Shown here one piece after another: positions 34,254-45,184 of a stretch of DNA of 64,000 nucleotides (position 1 is the first letter of the stretch; every line of letters starts with the position of its first letter). The DNA lies in NCBI GenBank assembly GCA_034638255.1, contig JAWPGT010000071.1, forward strand, positions 1 through 64,000, written 5' to 3'. A program made the position numbers and the translations under genes. This DNA is from Coprinus comatus (taxonomy: Eukaryota; Basidiomycota; Agaricomycetes; Agaricales; Agaricaceae). The notes below the pieces were generated by a model. That model saw only the letters and a program-made list of their open reading frames with translations. It ran no database searches and was not told the origin of the DNA.

Positions 34254-37200
34254 ATGCTGCTCAATCTCAAACGTAAGAGATCTGAGGCTGGGCCATCACG
34301 AAAAGTAAGATACTTAAAACAAGTGTATAACAATTGACATCTAATACTTGTTACAGGTACGAAAAGTAGAGCACGAGCACGAGGATAGTGTTAGTGAAGT
34401 TGAAGATGAAAACAACGACGAAGCTATGGGTAGTGGTGTAGGCTCTGACAGTGACGAAGAAGAATGGACTGGGATTGGCCTTACACCGAGTGAACCTCAG
34501 ACAACAATAGAAGTTAGTGGAAAACCGAATAAACCACCGATGGGAGATGAGTTGCGAGTCATTAAAGATGCTTCTGATCTTTTTCGCTCAAATTCATTCA
34601 AATTACAAGTTCGTCCCTTTACTACGTTTGCTGTAACAATTTCTGACTGGGGTGTTGCTAGATTGATGCATTGTTGCCTAATGTACGGCCAAAAGCATCC
34701 AGAATACCACCACTAGACCGATTCCTACTCTCCCTACATACATTCATCATGGAAATCCCTTCCATCTCGCAAAAACACCCTTTGGAAGCCTCGAAGAAGT
34801 TGTTGAAGAAGGGTATCGCTGTGCCTTATTCTTTGCCTCTACCTACAGAAGACACCAACTGGAAAGTCGGTTATGAACAACCAAGTGATATCGTTTTGGT
34901 AGGAAGTTGGGCGAACAAAGTTAGCGTGAAACCGAAGGATGGGTTGAAATATGGTGTGGATCTTGCTATTGAAATGCCAGACGTGAGTGCCTTCTAGACG
35001 TTACGCGGGGGAATACATTTGACAGTTTCTTGTAGAACTTGTTCCAAGAAAAGGACTACCTCAATGGAAGGTTTTTCCACAAACGAGCATTCTATTTGGC
35101 TACCATTGCTTCTGCTCTCAAAATTTCCAAAACTATCAAAGTGGATTGTCATACGAATCGCCTTCTGGTGATCCAAGACTCACCAACCTTGTTCTCATCC
35201 CTAAAAAAGGTACTTTTCTCCCTCTTGACTTCGACCTACCGCTAATCCAATATATAAAAAACACAGACAACTCGGTTACAGATTTCACAAAACTCAATGC
35301 TAAAATCGTTATTACACCTATAGTCTCACCAACATGTCCAATTCCAATCAACAGACTCTCACCATCCCATTCCAATCTCCGTCTTTTATCCTCATCATCC
35401 AATTCCTCTAACGCCGAACAAGAATCATCATCTACTTCAAGACATATACCATCACCTACTTATAACAATACTCTCCTTCGTTCATTCGTTCCAAAATCTC
35501 ATTTATTAATCACACATACTCTTAAAAATGAATCTCCAGCATTTAGTGATGCTCTTACGTTATTACGTGTTTGGGCGAATCAGAGAGGATTTGCTTGTGG
35601 TGCTACTGATTCTGATTCTGAGAATGGAAATGGGAGAATGAGTGTGAGAGGGTTTGAAAGTATGGGTGTTTGGTGGATTGGTATTTTGAGTTTGGTGGTT
35701 TTTGGTGAAGAGGATGTGAAGGTGAAGGGTAAGAATATGGGAAATGGGATTAGAAAGAGAAAAGCGTTGGGAAGAGGGTTGAGTTCGTATCAGATGTTTA
35801 AAGCTGCTTTGGATTTTTTGGGTGAGTATATTTTTTTTTGCTTCTTTTTTCGTTGTTGTTCAGTGGATTTGTTAATGACTTTGGTTTCTTCTTCGTTCTT
35901 TCTTTTAGCCAAGTTTGAGTTTGAGAAGGAGGCAGTGTTTGTGAGAAGTAAAACTGGTCATCGAGTACGTTTTTTTATCTGTTTTTTCCTGGATGATTTA
36001 TAAATTAATTATATAAATGTAGTTCTCGCCTGAAGAGTATGATGTTCAACAAGGCCCTGTGTTTGTTGATTCAACGTCGTTGGTTAACTTGTTATGTGGA
36101 GTACCTCATGGATCTCTTGAACTAGTACGTTGTCCTTCTCGCAACCTTAAATGATACTTTGGATATTTATAAAGACATTTTTTTTTTGTAGTTACGATAC
36201 GAAGCTGCAAAAACTCTGGACACACTTAATCAAACAACAGTTACAGGTGATTCTTTCACAGAAGTATTCTTGAAAGAACAAAGATATCTTCCGACTAGAT
36301 TCGATGCTATTCTTCGGTACGTCCACAACTTCCTTCATAATCTTCATAAATTAACAACCTTAAATACTTACAATCCCCAAAAAAAACAGTGTAGATTTAA
36401 GTAATGTGAAGCCTAAACACCTTTCGTTGGATTCTACATTGGATAATGGATCATCGTTTAATGCAGTTTTGGAATTACTTGATAAACTCCTTCATCAATC
36501 CCTCTCAAATCGAACAAAATCAATAACATTTTTACATCATTCGTCTCTTCCACGTCAATTAAATCAAGCTCATCCTGAAAATCCTAATATCATTTATATT
36601 GGATTGATTTATCATCCGATAAATGCTTCGAGGTTGGTTGATTATGGACCTTCTGTTGATCAAGTTGAAGTTGAAGGAGGTGGAGGGAATGAGGAGAAAA
36701 GAAGTTTGAATGAGTTTAGAAAACTTTGGGGACCAAAAGCGGAATTGAGAAGATTTAAGGATGGTAGGATTTTGGAAAGTGTGGTTTGGGAAGTTAAAAC
36801 TGTTGATGAGAGAGTTCATATTCCGATTTTGGTGGTTCGTTATGTTTTGGAATATCATTTTGGTATTTCCATTACAAACACAAACGCAAATGCAGATTTC
36901 AAAAAGGAGAAGACAACGTCAATTGCAATCAAATCATGGGAATCATCATTCGATAAAATTTTACGACTTCCAGAACAAATTTCAAGTATCTATCTCAATG
37001 GTGGTTTACCTGTCGGATTCAAAAAAGCTTTAGAAGCATTTGATAAATTGGGAAAAGAAATTAAAAAATTGGATGATCATGTGTTACCTCTTTCAACACT
37101 CAATCTTAATCCAATATCAGATTGGTTAAGGTATACTTCAGTTTTGGCACCAATTCCTTTACCTTTTTCTTCAATCTTAACAGGATTGTTACCAACACAA

Positions 37201-38851
37201 GCAAGATATACGAAATGTATGGAGGTGATTGTTGAATTTGAAAAGAGTTCTAGATGGCCGGATGATTTGAAAGCTATTCAAAAGATTAAATTGGCATTTT
37301 TGGTAAAAGTGGCTGAAGGATTGATGAATAGTGTTAATGGATTAAAAGCGAATGTGGTTATTGGAGAAGGTGGAATAACAAGTGAAAATGAATTATTGGA
37401 TCAAGTTTGGTTACAAGTATTAACTGAAGAAGGGTGGGCGTTTTGTTTAAGAATTTGGAATGATAGGGAATGTGTTTTGTTGGATAGGATTATTGATGGG
37501 AGTAAATGTTTGTTACCGCATATTAAAATGAAGAATCAAAAGAAGGAGAAGGAAAAGGAGTTGAAGGGGAAGGAATGGCATGATGCTGTTTTGGCGAAGG
37601 AAGTTTATATGAGGAGGTTTATTTTTGCTCCGAGACATCATAGAGCTGTTAATGCTCTTTGTCATAGATATTCGGCCTTTGCGGGAACGGTTAGGTTGGT
37701 CAAGAGATGGTTGGGTGCTCATTGGGTTTTAGGTGGAAGTGGTGTTGATGTTGGGAATGTTGTGAGTAATGGTAATGGTAATGGGAATGTTAGTGAAGAA
37801 GCGGTTGAAATGTTATGTGCGAATGTTTTCATTGGTGATGGGAAAGCATTGGAATTGGATGTGGATTCGGAGTTGGCGGTTAAACAACCTATACCGAATA
37901 CTAAGGAAAGAGGGTTTGCTTTGGTTGTTGAGTTTTTGAAAGATTGGAAATGGGAAGAGGGGATTTATGTTCCTTTGTATGGCGTTCAACAAAAGAAAGA
38001 AGGAGAACAACAAGAGGAAGAGGGTGATGGACAAGGAGAGAAGAAACAAGTTAAGGCTTCGAGTAATAGTGCTTGGACTATTATGACGGAGTTGGATAAG
38101 GAAGGGAAGGTTTGGACGAAGAATGGTCCGGATGTGATTGTTGCTCGTAGAGTCCAGATGCTCGCGAAAGCTACTTGGGAGTATTTGCAAGGTGTTGAGC
38201 AAGGTGAATTGGATGTTCAGGTTTGTTTTCTTCTCTATCCGTCGTTTTCTTTTTTTTCTGATATCTCTTATCATTTATCAGGCGATGTTTATTCATCCGA
38301 CGGAAGATTATGATGTTGTCATTGAACTCGATAAATCTGCCTTACCACGTTACGCTCATAATGTGGTTGTTGATACGGAAGTATTAACGAGAAAAGGGAA
38401 ATATGCTAATAAGATGTTGGTTGATGAATCTACTGACGCTGATGTACGACCTGGATTTGATCCTGCGAAATTGTTCTTCAATGATTTACAAGTGCGTGTT
38501 AAAACCTTTTGTTGAGTTTTAGTTTCATTGATTATTTTAACAGAGAATCTATGCTGATACGTTCAAAATATTCTGTGATCCCTATGGTGGAGATCGGTTT
38601 GGACTTGTCTGGGATCCTAGTTTGAAGCAACCTAGACCGTTCAGAGTACTTGGCGGGTTCTCGAGCGAACCAATACAAAAGGTGTGTAATATTAGTCTTC
38701 CAAATAACGTGAAAGACTCAATGTTTTCCTTTACTAGGATGAGAACGACAAAGGCAAAGATAAAGGCCTTGTATCTCTCAACCAAGATGGTATCCTAAGT
38801 GAAATCCAGAGACTAGGGAGAGGACTGGTTAGCAAAATCATTGTTGCTTAA
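34254..38851 (+). CDS. utp22: Utp22/Nrap, small-subunit processome protein, one frame break
   Basis: Utp22 is a nucleolar scaffold of the UtpC part of the small-subunit processome, needed for early 18S pre-rRNA processing; it has a degenerate nucleotidyltransferase fold. The protein starts MLLNLKRKRSEAGPSRK, then an acidic linker. Conserved parts include DRFLLSLHTFIMEIP, EQPSDIVLVGSW, FFHKRAFYLATIASALK, LLRVWANQRGF, LVNLLCGVPHGSLE, WGPKAELRRFKDGRILESVV, HHRAVNALCHRYSAFAGTVR, RVQMLAKATWEYLQG and AMFIHPTEDYDVVIEL. About ten introns fit. One break near 35143: after TIKVD the frame continues as LSYESPSGDPRL only if one more T is present in ggattgtc. The stop is at 38849-38851, 110 bases before Yif1. 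Confidence 0.92.
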
Positions 38852-38961
38852 ATAAATAAAAATATGTACCTATTACGTAATATGATGCAGCAAGTGTTGT
38901 GTTTACACGCGAAGAGTTCCACGTCGTATTTCTTTCTTTCTAATTTCTTTTTCTGTTTAAA

Positions 38962-40490
38962 ATGGCTCAATTCCAATCCACCTCACCACCGCCCCTGCGA
39001 CATCCAGTGCCTACCCACCCAGCATATATACCAGAGCCACCTTCAACACCAGTTTCTCCACAGGGATATCAACGCTTCACATCTTCTCCTGGTCCTGGAC
39101 AACATCAAACTCAACAACAATTGCATAATGTTTATCTTCAAAACCATGGTCATGGAGCTGCTATACCTCAACCCCAGGCTTATGGAACACACACGCCTTC
39201 GTATTATGTCCAACCGCAACCTGTACATGGTTATCAACCAGTGCCCGTACCAGGTCAAGGGAATATGAATACACATGGTCATGTAAATGGTGGTGTTGGT
39301 GGTGGTGGAGGAGGAGGTGTAGGTCAGGATTATGGTGCTTGGGGCTCTATGGGTATTGATGGTGCTACTGCTCAGTTGGGTATGCAACTTGGTTCAAGTG
39401 CTGTTGCTGCTGGTCAAGAATACATGCAAAAGAATGTGAGTTGTCTTTCTCTTTGTCTTCGTCCGATATATATATATATTGAATGCAATGTTTCTTTTTT
39501 TAATAGTTTGGAACCTTGTTCCCTTCAACGTATCTTAAACATCACTTCAACGTGTCGAATTCTTATGTGATGCACAAGTTGAGACTTGTTTTGTTTCCTT
39601 GGACACATAAACCTTGGTCTAGACAAGTTAAGAGAACTGAGAATGGTCAAACGGAGTGGCAAACTCCTAGAGAGGATATTAACAGTCCAGATCTTTACAT
39701 CCCTGGTTCGTTTTTTTTGTGTATCTGAGATTAAGAGGATGCTTATACTTCTGGTTTCTTTTTTGTAGTAATGGCTATTGTTACTTATGTCCTATTGACA
39801 GCTATACATAAAGGTCTAGAAAGGAATTTCAATCCCAAGGTTTGGGTTCTTTGCTTTTTCATGAAAATTATATATTTATTAACATTCTGTTCTGCATAGA
39901 TTTTAGGAGACAGTGCTTCTAGAGCTATAGCTGTTGTTCTTTTGGATTTTGTATTTGTCAAATTGGGATGTTATGTTCTTAATATCCAAGGATCAAGTCA
40001 GGTTGTCGATTTGATTGCATATGGTGGATATAAATTTGTTGGGTATGTTTTTATCCTTCTATCCTTCATTTCGTCCTCGATTAGTAACTTCTTGACTCAT
40101 CTCTTGGTTATAGTGTTATCGTTACCATCACGGCAAGTTTCTTGAAATTCTCAGGTCCACTATGGATGTTGGTATTTGTATATTGTTTCCTAGCTAATGC
40201 TTTCTTCCTGGTAAGTCTCTTCCCTCCCTCCTATACCCCCTTCCTCTTTTATCCGTATCCATATATTAATTCTCTACTATAATTCATTTACTAATGTGTG
40301 AACTTTTCTAAAATAGCTTCGTTCTTTACGTTCAGTAGTCCTTCCAGATCCATCAATATCAATCTCAACAAATCCAAATCCTACAACTACGGCTACGGTT
40401 ACACCTGCTCAAAGAAGAAGAAGGATTACTTTTTTGTTTTTCGAAGCTGTTTTGCAGATTTTGTATATGACTGTTTTGGTTCGTATTTAG
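38962..40490 (+). CDS. yif1: Yif1 family protein (ER-Golgi vesicle transport)
   Basis: Yif1 pairs with Yip1 in COPII vesicles and binds Rab-type GTPases at the ER-Golgi border. Exons 38962-39435, 39507-39705, 39769-39839, 39900-40042, 40114-40210 and 40317-40490 give 385 residues with no break. A Pro/Gln/Gly-rich cytosolic N-terminus of about 150 residues (with a G-rich run near residue 115) precedes the core: AGQEYMQKNFG, SYVMHKLRLVLFPW, SPDLYIPVMAIVTYVLLTA, then membrane segments and a short basic C-terminus ending LYMTVLVRI. The core order and the ER-facing hydrophobic segments fit Yif1 well. Confidence 0.9.
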
Positions 40491-40889
40491 ATTTTTGGGT
40501 TTGGGTTTTGGGACGGTTTTTGGAGATAGAAAGGGAGGGTGAGAGTGAGAGAGGGAGAGAGGAGGTTGTTGATTGAGAGGGGATGTGATGGAGCATAATG
40601 TAATGGAGGTTTGTAGAAGAGGAATGAATGGAGTTGGTTTTTTTATTATATCCCTTTGGTTTAGGTTACTTTTTTCTTCTTTATATTTCACTTTCGACTC
40701 TTTTTTGGACTTGAAAATGGCCCCTGAAGGAAATTGCTGATTAAGTATGGACATCAGACAGGCTCCTTCCCAGCCTCTCGCAGACGCACGTGCACAACGG
40801 AGCAAACAATGGACTTATCGGACATGCTCTTGTGTTAAAGAAATTCTCGAGCATTTGGATTAACGCACAACGAAAAGTAATTTCTACAC

Positions 40890-41580
40890 TTCCTTCTTAA
40901 TGAACCACGTTCTACCTTCCTTAACAACCTTACTCAAGTCTATCTCTGGTTAGGTGGAGACAAAATTCCTGGAGATTTGATAACGGTTTTGGGTCGAGGT
41001 CGATTAGAATCTACTCAGGATATTAAACTTCTCACACAAGGAGGAGTTGGAACTGGACTGTTATATCCTTTACATTTCCATCCTATGAAGAATCTAATAA
41101 CTCTACATCACCTCGTCAATCTCAATTTAGTTATGAACTTGGGACCGGAAACAGTTGGAGTATATGATATTTTATGTTCCTTCATCTTTCCAGATCTTCA
41201 ATCTCTTTATGTTCTAGTAACACAAAGAGATCTAGAAGATTTTTTTTTTTTTTCCAAAAAGATTTTATCAATTGGATTACCACAAGTTGGAAAAACTTGG
41301 TTTACTTGATAATAGTTTTACACCTATTCATGTTTCTAAAATTTTTATGTTCTTTCTACTTGGATACGTGCTGTTCTTATTTCGTACATCACCTTTTTAG
41401 TGAAGAGGAGAAGACTGTTTATTAGAAATTCGTTTGAAGCTTCTGGTGGGTTTTGGGAAATATATTACCGGCTACATAGTTGGTATGAAAGTGGTGTTTT
41501 TTTCGAGTTTTTGGGACGAGGTAAAATACATGATAGGCTGGTTGGGAGGTTTCTAAAAAAAAGTTAGGTGATGATAGTTT
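40890..41580 (+). pseudogene. F-box type A, C-terminal half only
   Basis: Holds NLTQVYLWLGGDKIPGDLI, HHLVNLNLVMN, VYDILCSFIFPDLQSLYVL and RNSFEASGGFWEIYY, which line up with the leucine-rich half of the paralogue at 42031-43242. The frame changes at least twice (near the T-rich run at 41241-41250 and near 41290) and stops intervene. No F-box half lies upstream: Yif1 ends only 400 bases earlier. Confidence 0.65.
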
Positions 41581-41999
41581 GGGTGATGGAGATTAGTGAG
41601 GTGACTACCTAGGAAGTGGATATTTGTAGTGGTATGGCCCGTATGATAATCTTTTTATATCTCAAGTACTTATGTCATGAAAGTCGAGGTTCTCCTGGTT
41701 AAGCTTCAAACAGGAATGTACCATAGTACTAGCATAGTACATAGTGCATACCTATAAGCGAAATAAACAAAAACTATTACAGTGTATCTACGAGGTCTGA
41801 GGTCACTCCTACCCTATCACCATGTGTGATAGTAGATACAGCCGAAAATCACTTGCTGGATTTCTAGTACAATTTACTAGTACGTAGATTAGTTGTTGCG
41901 GAATATAAATGCAGAATTAAAAAGAACACAACCGACACTCCTCGTGGTCATGCTAGCGGCAGATCCCGTACAGGTTGTAAGAGCGCGCTTGTCAGGTTG

Positions 42000-43345
42000 T
42001 CGCTTGAACCGCTCCACCACAGCACATACGATGGCCCACGCAAATGACCTACCAAACGAGATTCTTGCGTGTATCTTTGAAGACTGTTGCGATGGTAAAT
42101 TGTCAACAAAAGTTACAAAACAATGGGCAAGAATTCGGACTATCATCCGACTTGTATGTCAACGTTGGGATGAAGTTCTTGTATCTACTCCATATTGTTG
42201 GTCATCACTCGGAATTTTGGTCACGATGGAAGGACTTCCCATCGAGATTCCTCCTACCATCATCGATATCTGGTTGGAAAGATCACATAACACCAAACTC
42301 TCCATTGTACAGCTTGTACAACGTGATGGATGGGAAGCACGTTCTACCACTCCACTTACCAAAATCCTGTCTAAACACGTTGCTCGCATCCGTAAATTGG
42401 AATTCATGCTGGATCACATACTCCTCCTGTCTTTTCTCCAGGAATTGTCCCGGATGGAAGCAAATAACCTCGAATCACTAAAAATATCCCAAGGACGTTG
42501 GCTTGACTCAGAACTCCCCTGGAACGATATCTTTGGACTCGTCGAACGTGCTCCCATCCTGAAGAATTTTAACTTTTGCTGGCAGCAGCAGGTTCAGTTT
42601 TTACCTCCCCATCACATTCCTAATGATACCCTCAACAATCTTACCAATGTTGACATCGTACTGTGCGGAACAGTATTCCCTGCTGAAGTCATCGTAACAT
42701 TCCTGAGTCAACTTATGTCAGCCAAGAGGATTAAATTTTGCATATTCGGTAATCGTGTTATCCAACCACCACTTCCTCGTTTCCATCCTACAAATCAAAT
42801 AACATTACGCAACCTCGTTATTCTTAATCTATTTATACAAAGGCCATATGATGTGATATGTTCCTTTATCTTCCCTAATCTTCAGTTTCTTCAGTTCTTA
42901 GGAAAAGATCTCGATGGATTCACATATTTCCGAAGACATATACCAGTTGGGTTACCACGGTTGAAAGTCCTTTGTGTATATGATAGCAGTCTTATTGCTC
43001 CTCTCGTATCTGACCTTCTCTGTTCTATCACTCGGATTCGTAACGTCTCTATTAAAACTCGACCCTTCGATCAAGAAAATCAGACGTTGATTCGAACTTC
43101 GTTTGAAAGATTTGGAGGTATTGAGGGTATAGCTCCTGCTGAATTTTATTATGGGCAGGGACAAGGTAATAGTAGAGGTTTCATTGGTTGGATAAGGGAT
43201 GGCGCTAGTTGGCGTGATGTTGAGAAAAAGTTCATGAGTTGATTGTTAAGTCTCTCAACCCTGCCGGAAGGAATGGGGTTACTGCGAGGGGGGGAAAAAC
43301 TGGAAAGTTTGAAAGGAATGGATTACGATGGTGGACTTTTTTTTA
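42000..43345 (+). repeat. Duplicated segment, copy 2 (F-box type A gene with flanks)
   Basis: Counterpart of 14480-15850 in opposite orientation; similarity extends past the stop codon (ctctcaaccctgccggaag and following) for about 100 bases. Confidence 0.75.
42031..43242 (+). CDS. F-box protein with leucine-rich C-terminal part (type A)
   Basis: Single-exon gene of about 403 residues with the F-box AHANDLPNEILACIFEDCC, then ARIRTIIRLVCQRWDEVLVS, and a leucine-rich body ending FYYGQGQGNSRGFIGW. It aligns nearly end to end with the copy at 14588-15793, with small differences such as an added VTKQW before ARIRT and changes around the central repeats. The Met at 42031 matches the start chosen there; an in-frame Met at 41893 is possible. 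It is the only intact member of the 33-45 kb group. Confidence 0.87.
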   Translation: MAHANDLPNEILACIFEDCCDGKLSTKVTKQWARIRTIIRLVCQRWDEVLVSTPYCWSSLGILVTMEGLPIEIPPTIIDIWLERSHNTKLSIVQLVQRDGWEARSTTPLTKILSKHVARIRKLEFMLDHILLLSFLQELSRMEANNLESLKISQGRWLDSELPWNDIFGLVERAPILKNFNFCWQQQVQFLPPHHIPNDTLNNLTNVDIVLCGTVFPAEVIVTFLSQLMSAKRIKFCIFGNRVIQPPLPRFHPTNQITLRNLVILNLFIQRPYDVICSFIFPNLQFLQFLGKDLDGFTYFRRHIPVGLPRLKVLCVYDSSLIAPLVSDLLCSITRIRNVSIKTRPFDQENQTLIRTSFERFGGIEGIAPAEFYYGQGQGNSRGFIGWIRDGASWRDVEKKFMS

Positions 43346-43427
43346 GTGTGTATCCAATTTCTTCTGTTCTTGCACTTGGGTCCAGAACGTTTTTATTCGT
43401 GCTAGATTTAGCGAGAAAGACCAAAAA

Positions 43428-43566
43428 ATGACAATTAAAACTTTATTCGGAAGGCCTGGAGGTAGTGAGAGGATAACTCCTGCTAGATTTTTCTGTGAGC
43501 ATGAAATCTTTTACGAACTATGTATTGGTTGGTTGGTGGAGCTTCAATCGGAGCGGCTTTTAGCTT
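43428..43566 (+). pseudogene. F-box type A, C-terminal fragment
   Basis: LFGRPGGSERITPARFF followed by a Gly-Trp pair (CIGWLVEL) matches the C-terminal end of the intact genes (SFERFGGIEGIAPAEFYY to GFIGW). Only about 45 codons remain, directly after the duplicated segment, so a second member once followed the first in tandem. Confidence 0.55.
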
Positions 43567-43809
43567 AATTTATAAGACGATATGTATTGTTGTATTAACT
43601 CAGCCCAAATAGCAGATGTACTCAGAAATTTTGGTATCCTTCCTGGTTCGAACCAACAAGGTGTGATCTGACTTGGCATACGTAGCCAGATTGATCTTGG
43701 ATAATTTATTGTACGCAGGTTACACGCATACATACATACACAGGACACTCTTCTCCCTCCGTCGTTAAAACGTTCACTTCTTGTATAAGTGCACATTACA
43801 CTTGTTGCT

Positions 43810-45024
43810 ATGACAAAAATAGACGATCTACCTGAAGAGCTCATTACCAAGATTTTTGAAGGATGTCATGATCTCTTCTGCGAATCTTCCGTAGATTGGG
43901 CTACGCTTACACCATCCAGATGAGCTAGAACCTGGAAAACACCTTTCAACTCATGGGTATTACATCGTACCACATTATTCCTTGTATCTCGACATCCTCA
44001 TAACAACGGAGGGCTGCTGGTCGAGGGCTGTTGTTGACATCACCGACCATGATGGATATTCCCTCTCCACACTACGTTCATGGCTGAATAGATCTAGAAA
44101 TCCTGTCCTATGCTTTGTAGAAGCTCATTTCGGTCCAAAGGAGAAATATTTTACTTGCATTAGAAAGCTAGTGGACGAAATAACTCTACACCTCACTCGC
44201 ATCCATGGCTTAAAACTTCATATATCTCGTCTTTCCCTCTACATTTTCCACTATCGCTTTCCCCTCCAGCGGGCCACTAGCCCCACAAGCTTAACAGTCA
44301 CTGGAGAGAGCAAAAATATCTGAACAGAGTTCTCCTCCGGTACTTTTTCAGCGCACCTGCACTTCGCGAAATACACTGGGAAAAGCTTATCCCTAATTGC
44401 ATTCGTTTCACCCACAAGACATTTCTAAAAAAAAAACACCTCACCAAAATTGTTATTACCACTAATAAAGTGAATGCTGTGGATCCCACAACATTTTTGC
44501 ATCGATGCACTTCAGCACACGAGATCGCTCTTGATTTAGCGTCTGAAGTCTTCGCAAATGCCCCACTTTCCCCAGACGCTATTTAACCCATGAGGATGCA
44601 ACACACTAATCAAACAACATTACGAAATCTGGTTCACATAACATTATCAGTGGAGGATGCTTATGACGTCTTCCAATATCTCCAACTCCCCAATCTTCGT
44701 ATTCTTACCCTCAAAGTCGTGATTGGGGAATATTTCCCTGATATCGAGTTCACTTCCTTCACACCATATGTATCGACGTCGAGGCTTCCTAGGTTGGAGA
44801 CCTTACACCAAACAACGTGTCTGACTTCCTCTCTTCGGTGACTCACTTGCTCTCAGTTGAACTTCTTCTTCAGAAAGTTGACACGGAGAATCTATGTAGT
44901 AGGACAGGTTGGTTCATGGAAGTCCAGAAAGAGCTGCTTCCAGCGGGTTTCAGCTGCCTCGGGAGAGTCTTATCTCTGACCTCAAGTAATGAATTAATGA
45001 CCACCGTCTGTTCTGCGCTCAAAT
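43810..45024 (+). pseudogene. Diverged F-box protein, broken
   Basis: Starts with a good F-box, MTKIDDLPEELITKIFEGCH, ended by a stop near 43922. Pieces of the body follow in several frames: LSTLRSWLNRSRNPVLCFVE (44070-44130), SAPALREIHWEKLIPNCIRF (44350-44410), TTLRNLVHITLSVEDAYDVF (44613-44675) and LPNLRILTLKVVIGEYF. The order matches the type A proteins, but similarity is lower, so this is an older copy with several breaks. Confidence 0.65.
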
Positions 45025-45184
45025 AATTACAGTGTCTGTACATTGGATATTATGACATCTCATAAATCCCATAAATGACGCATGATGTTAAAGAGATTGT
45101 AATGGAGATATTGATATTAAACGTTTGTTCATATTCCCAAGGTTATAAAAATACATTATGATATCCTACCATCATATAACTGCC

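Noticed and set aside
35136..35402. Minus ORF with hydrophobic stretch
   Set aside because: Antisense to Utp22 coding sequence.
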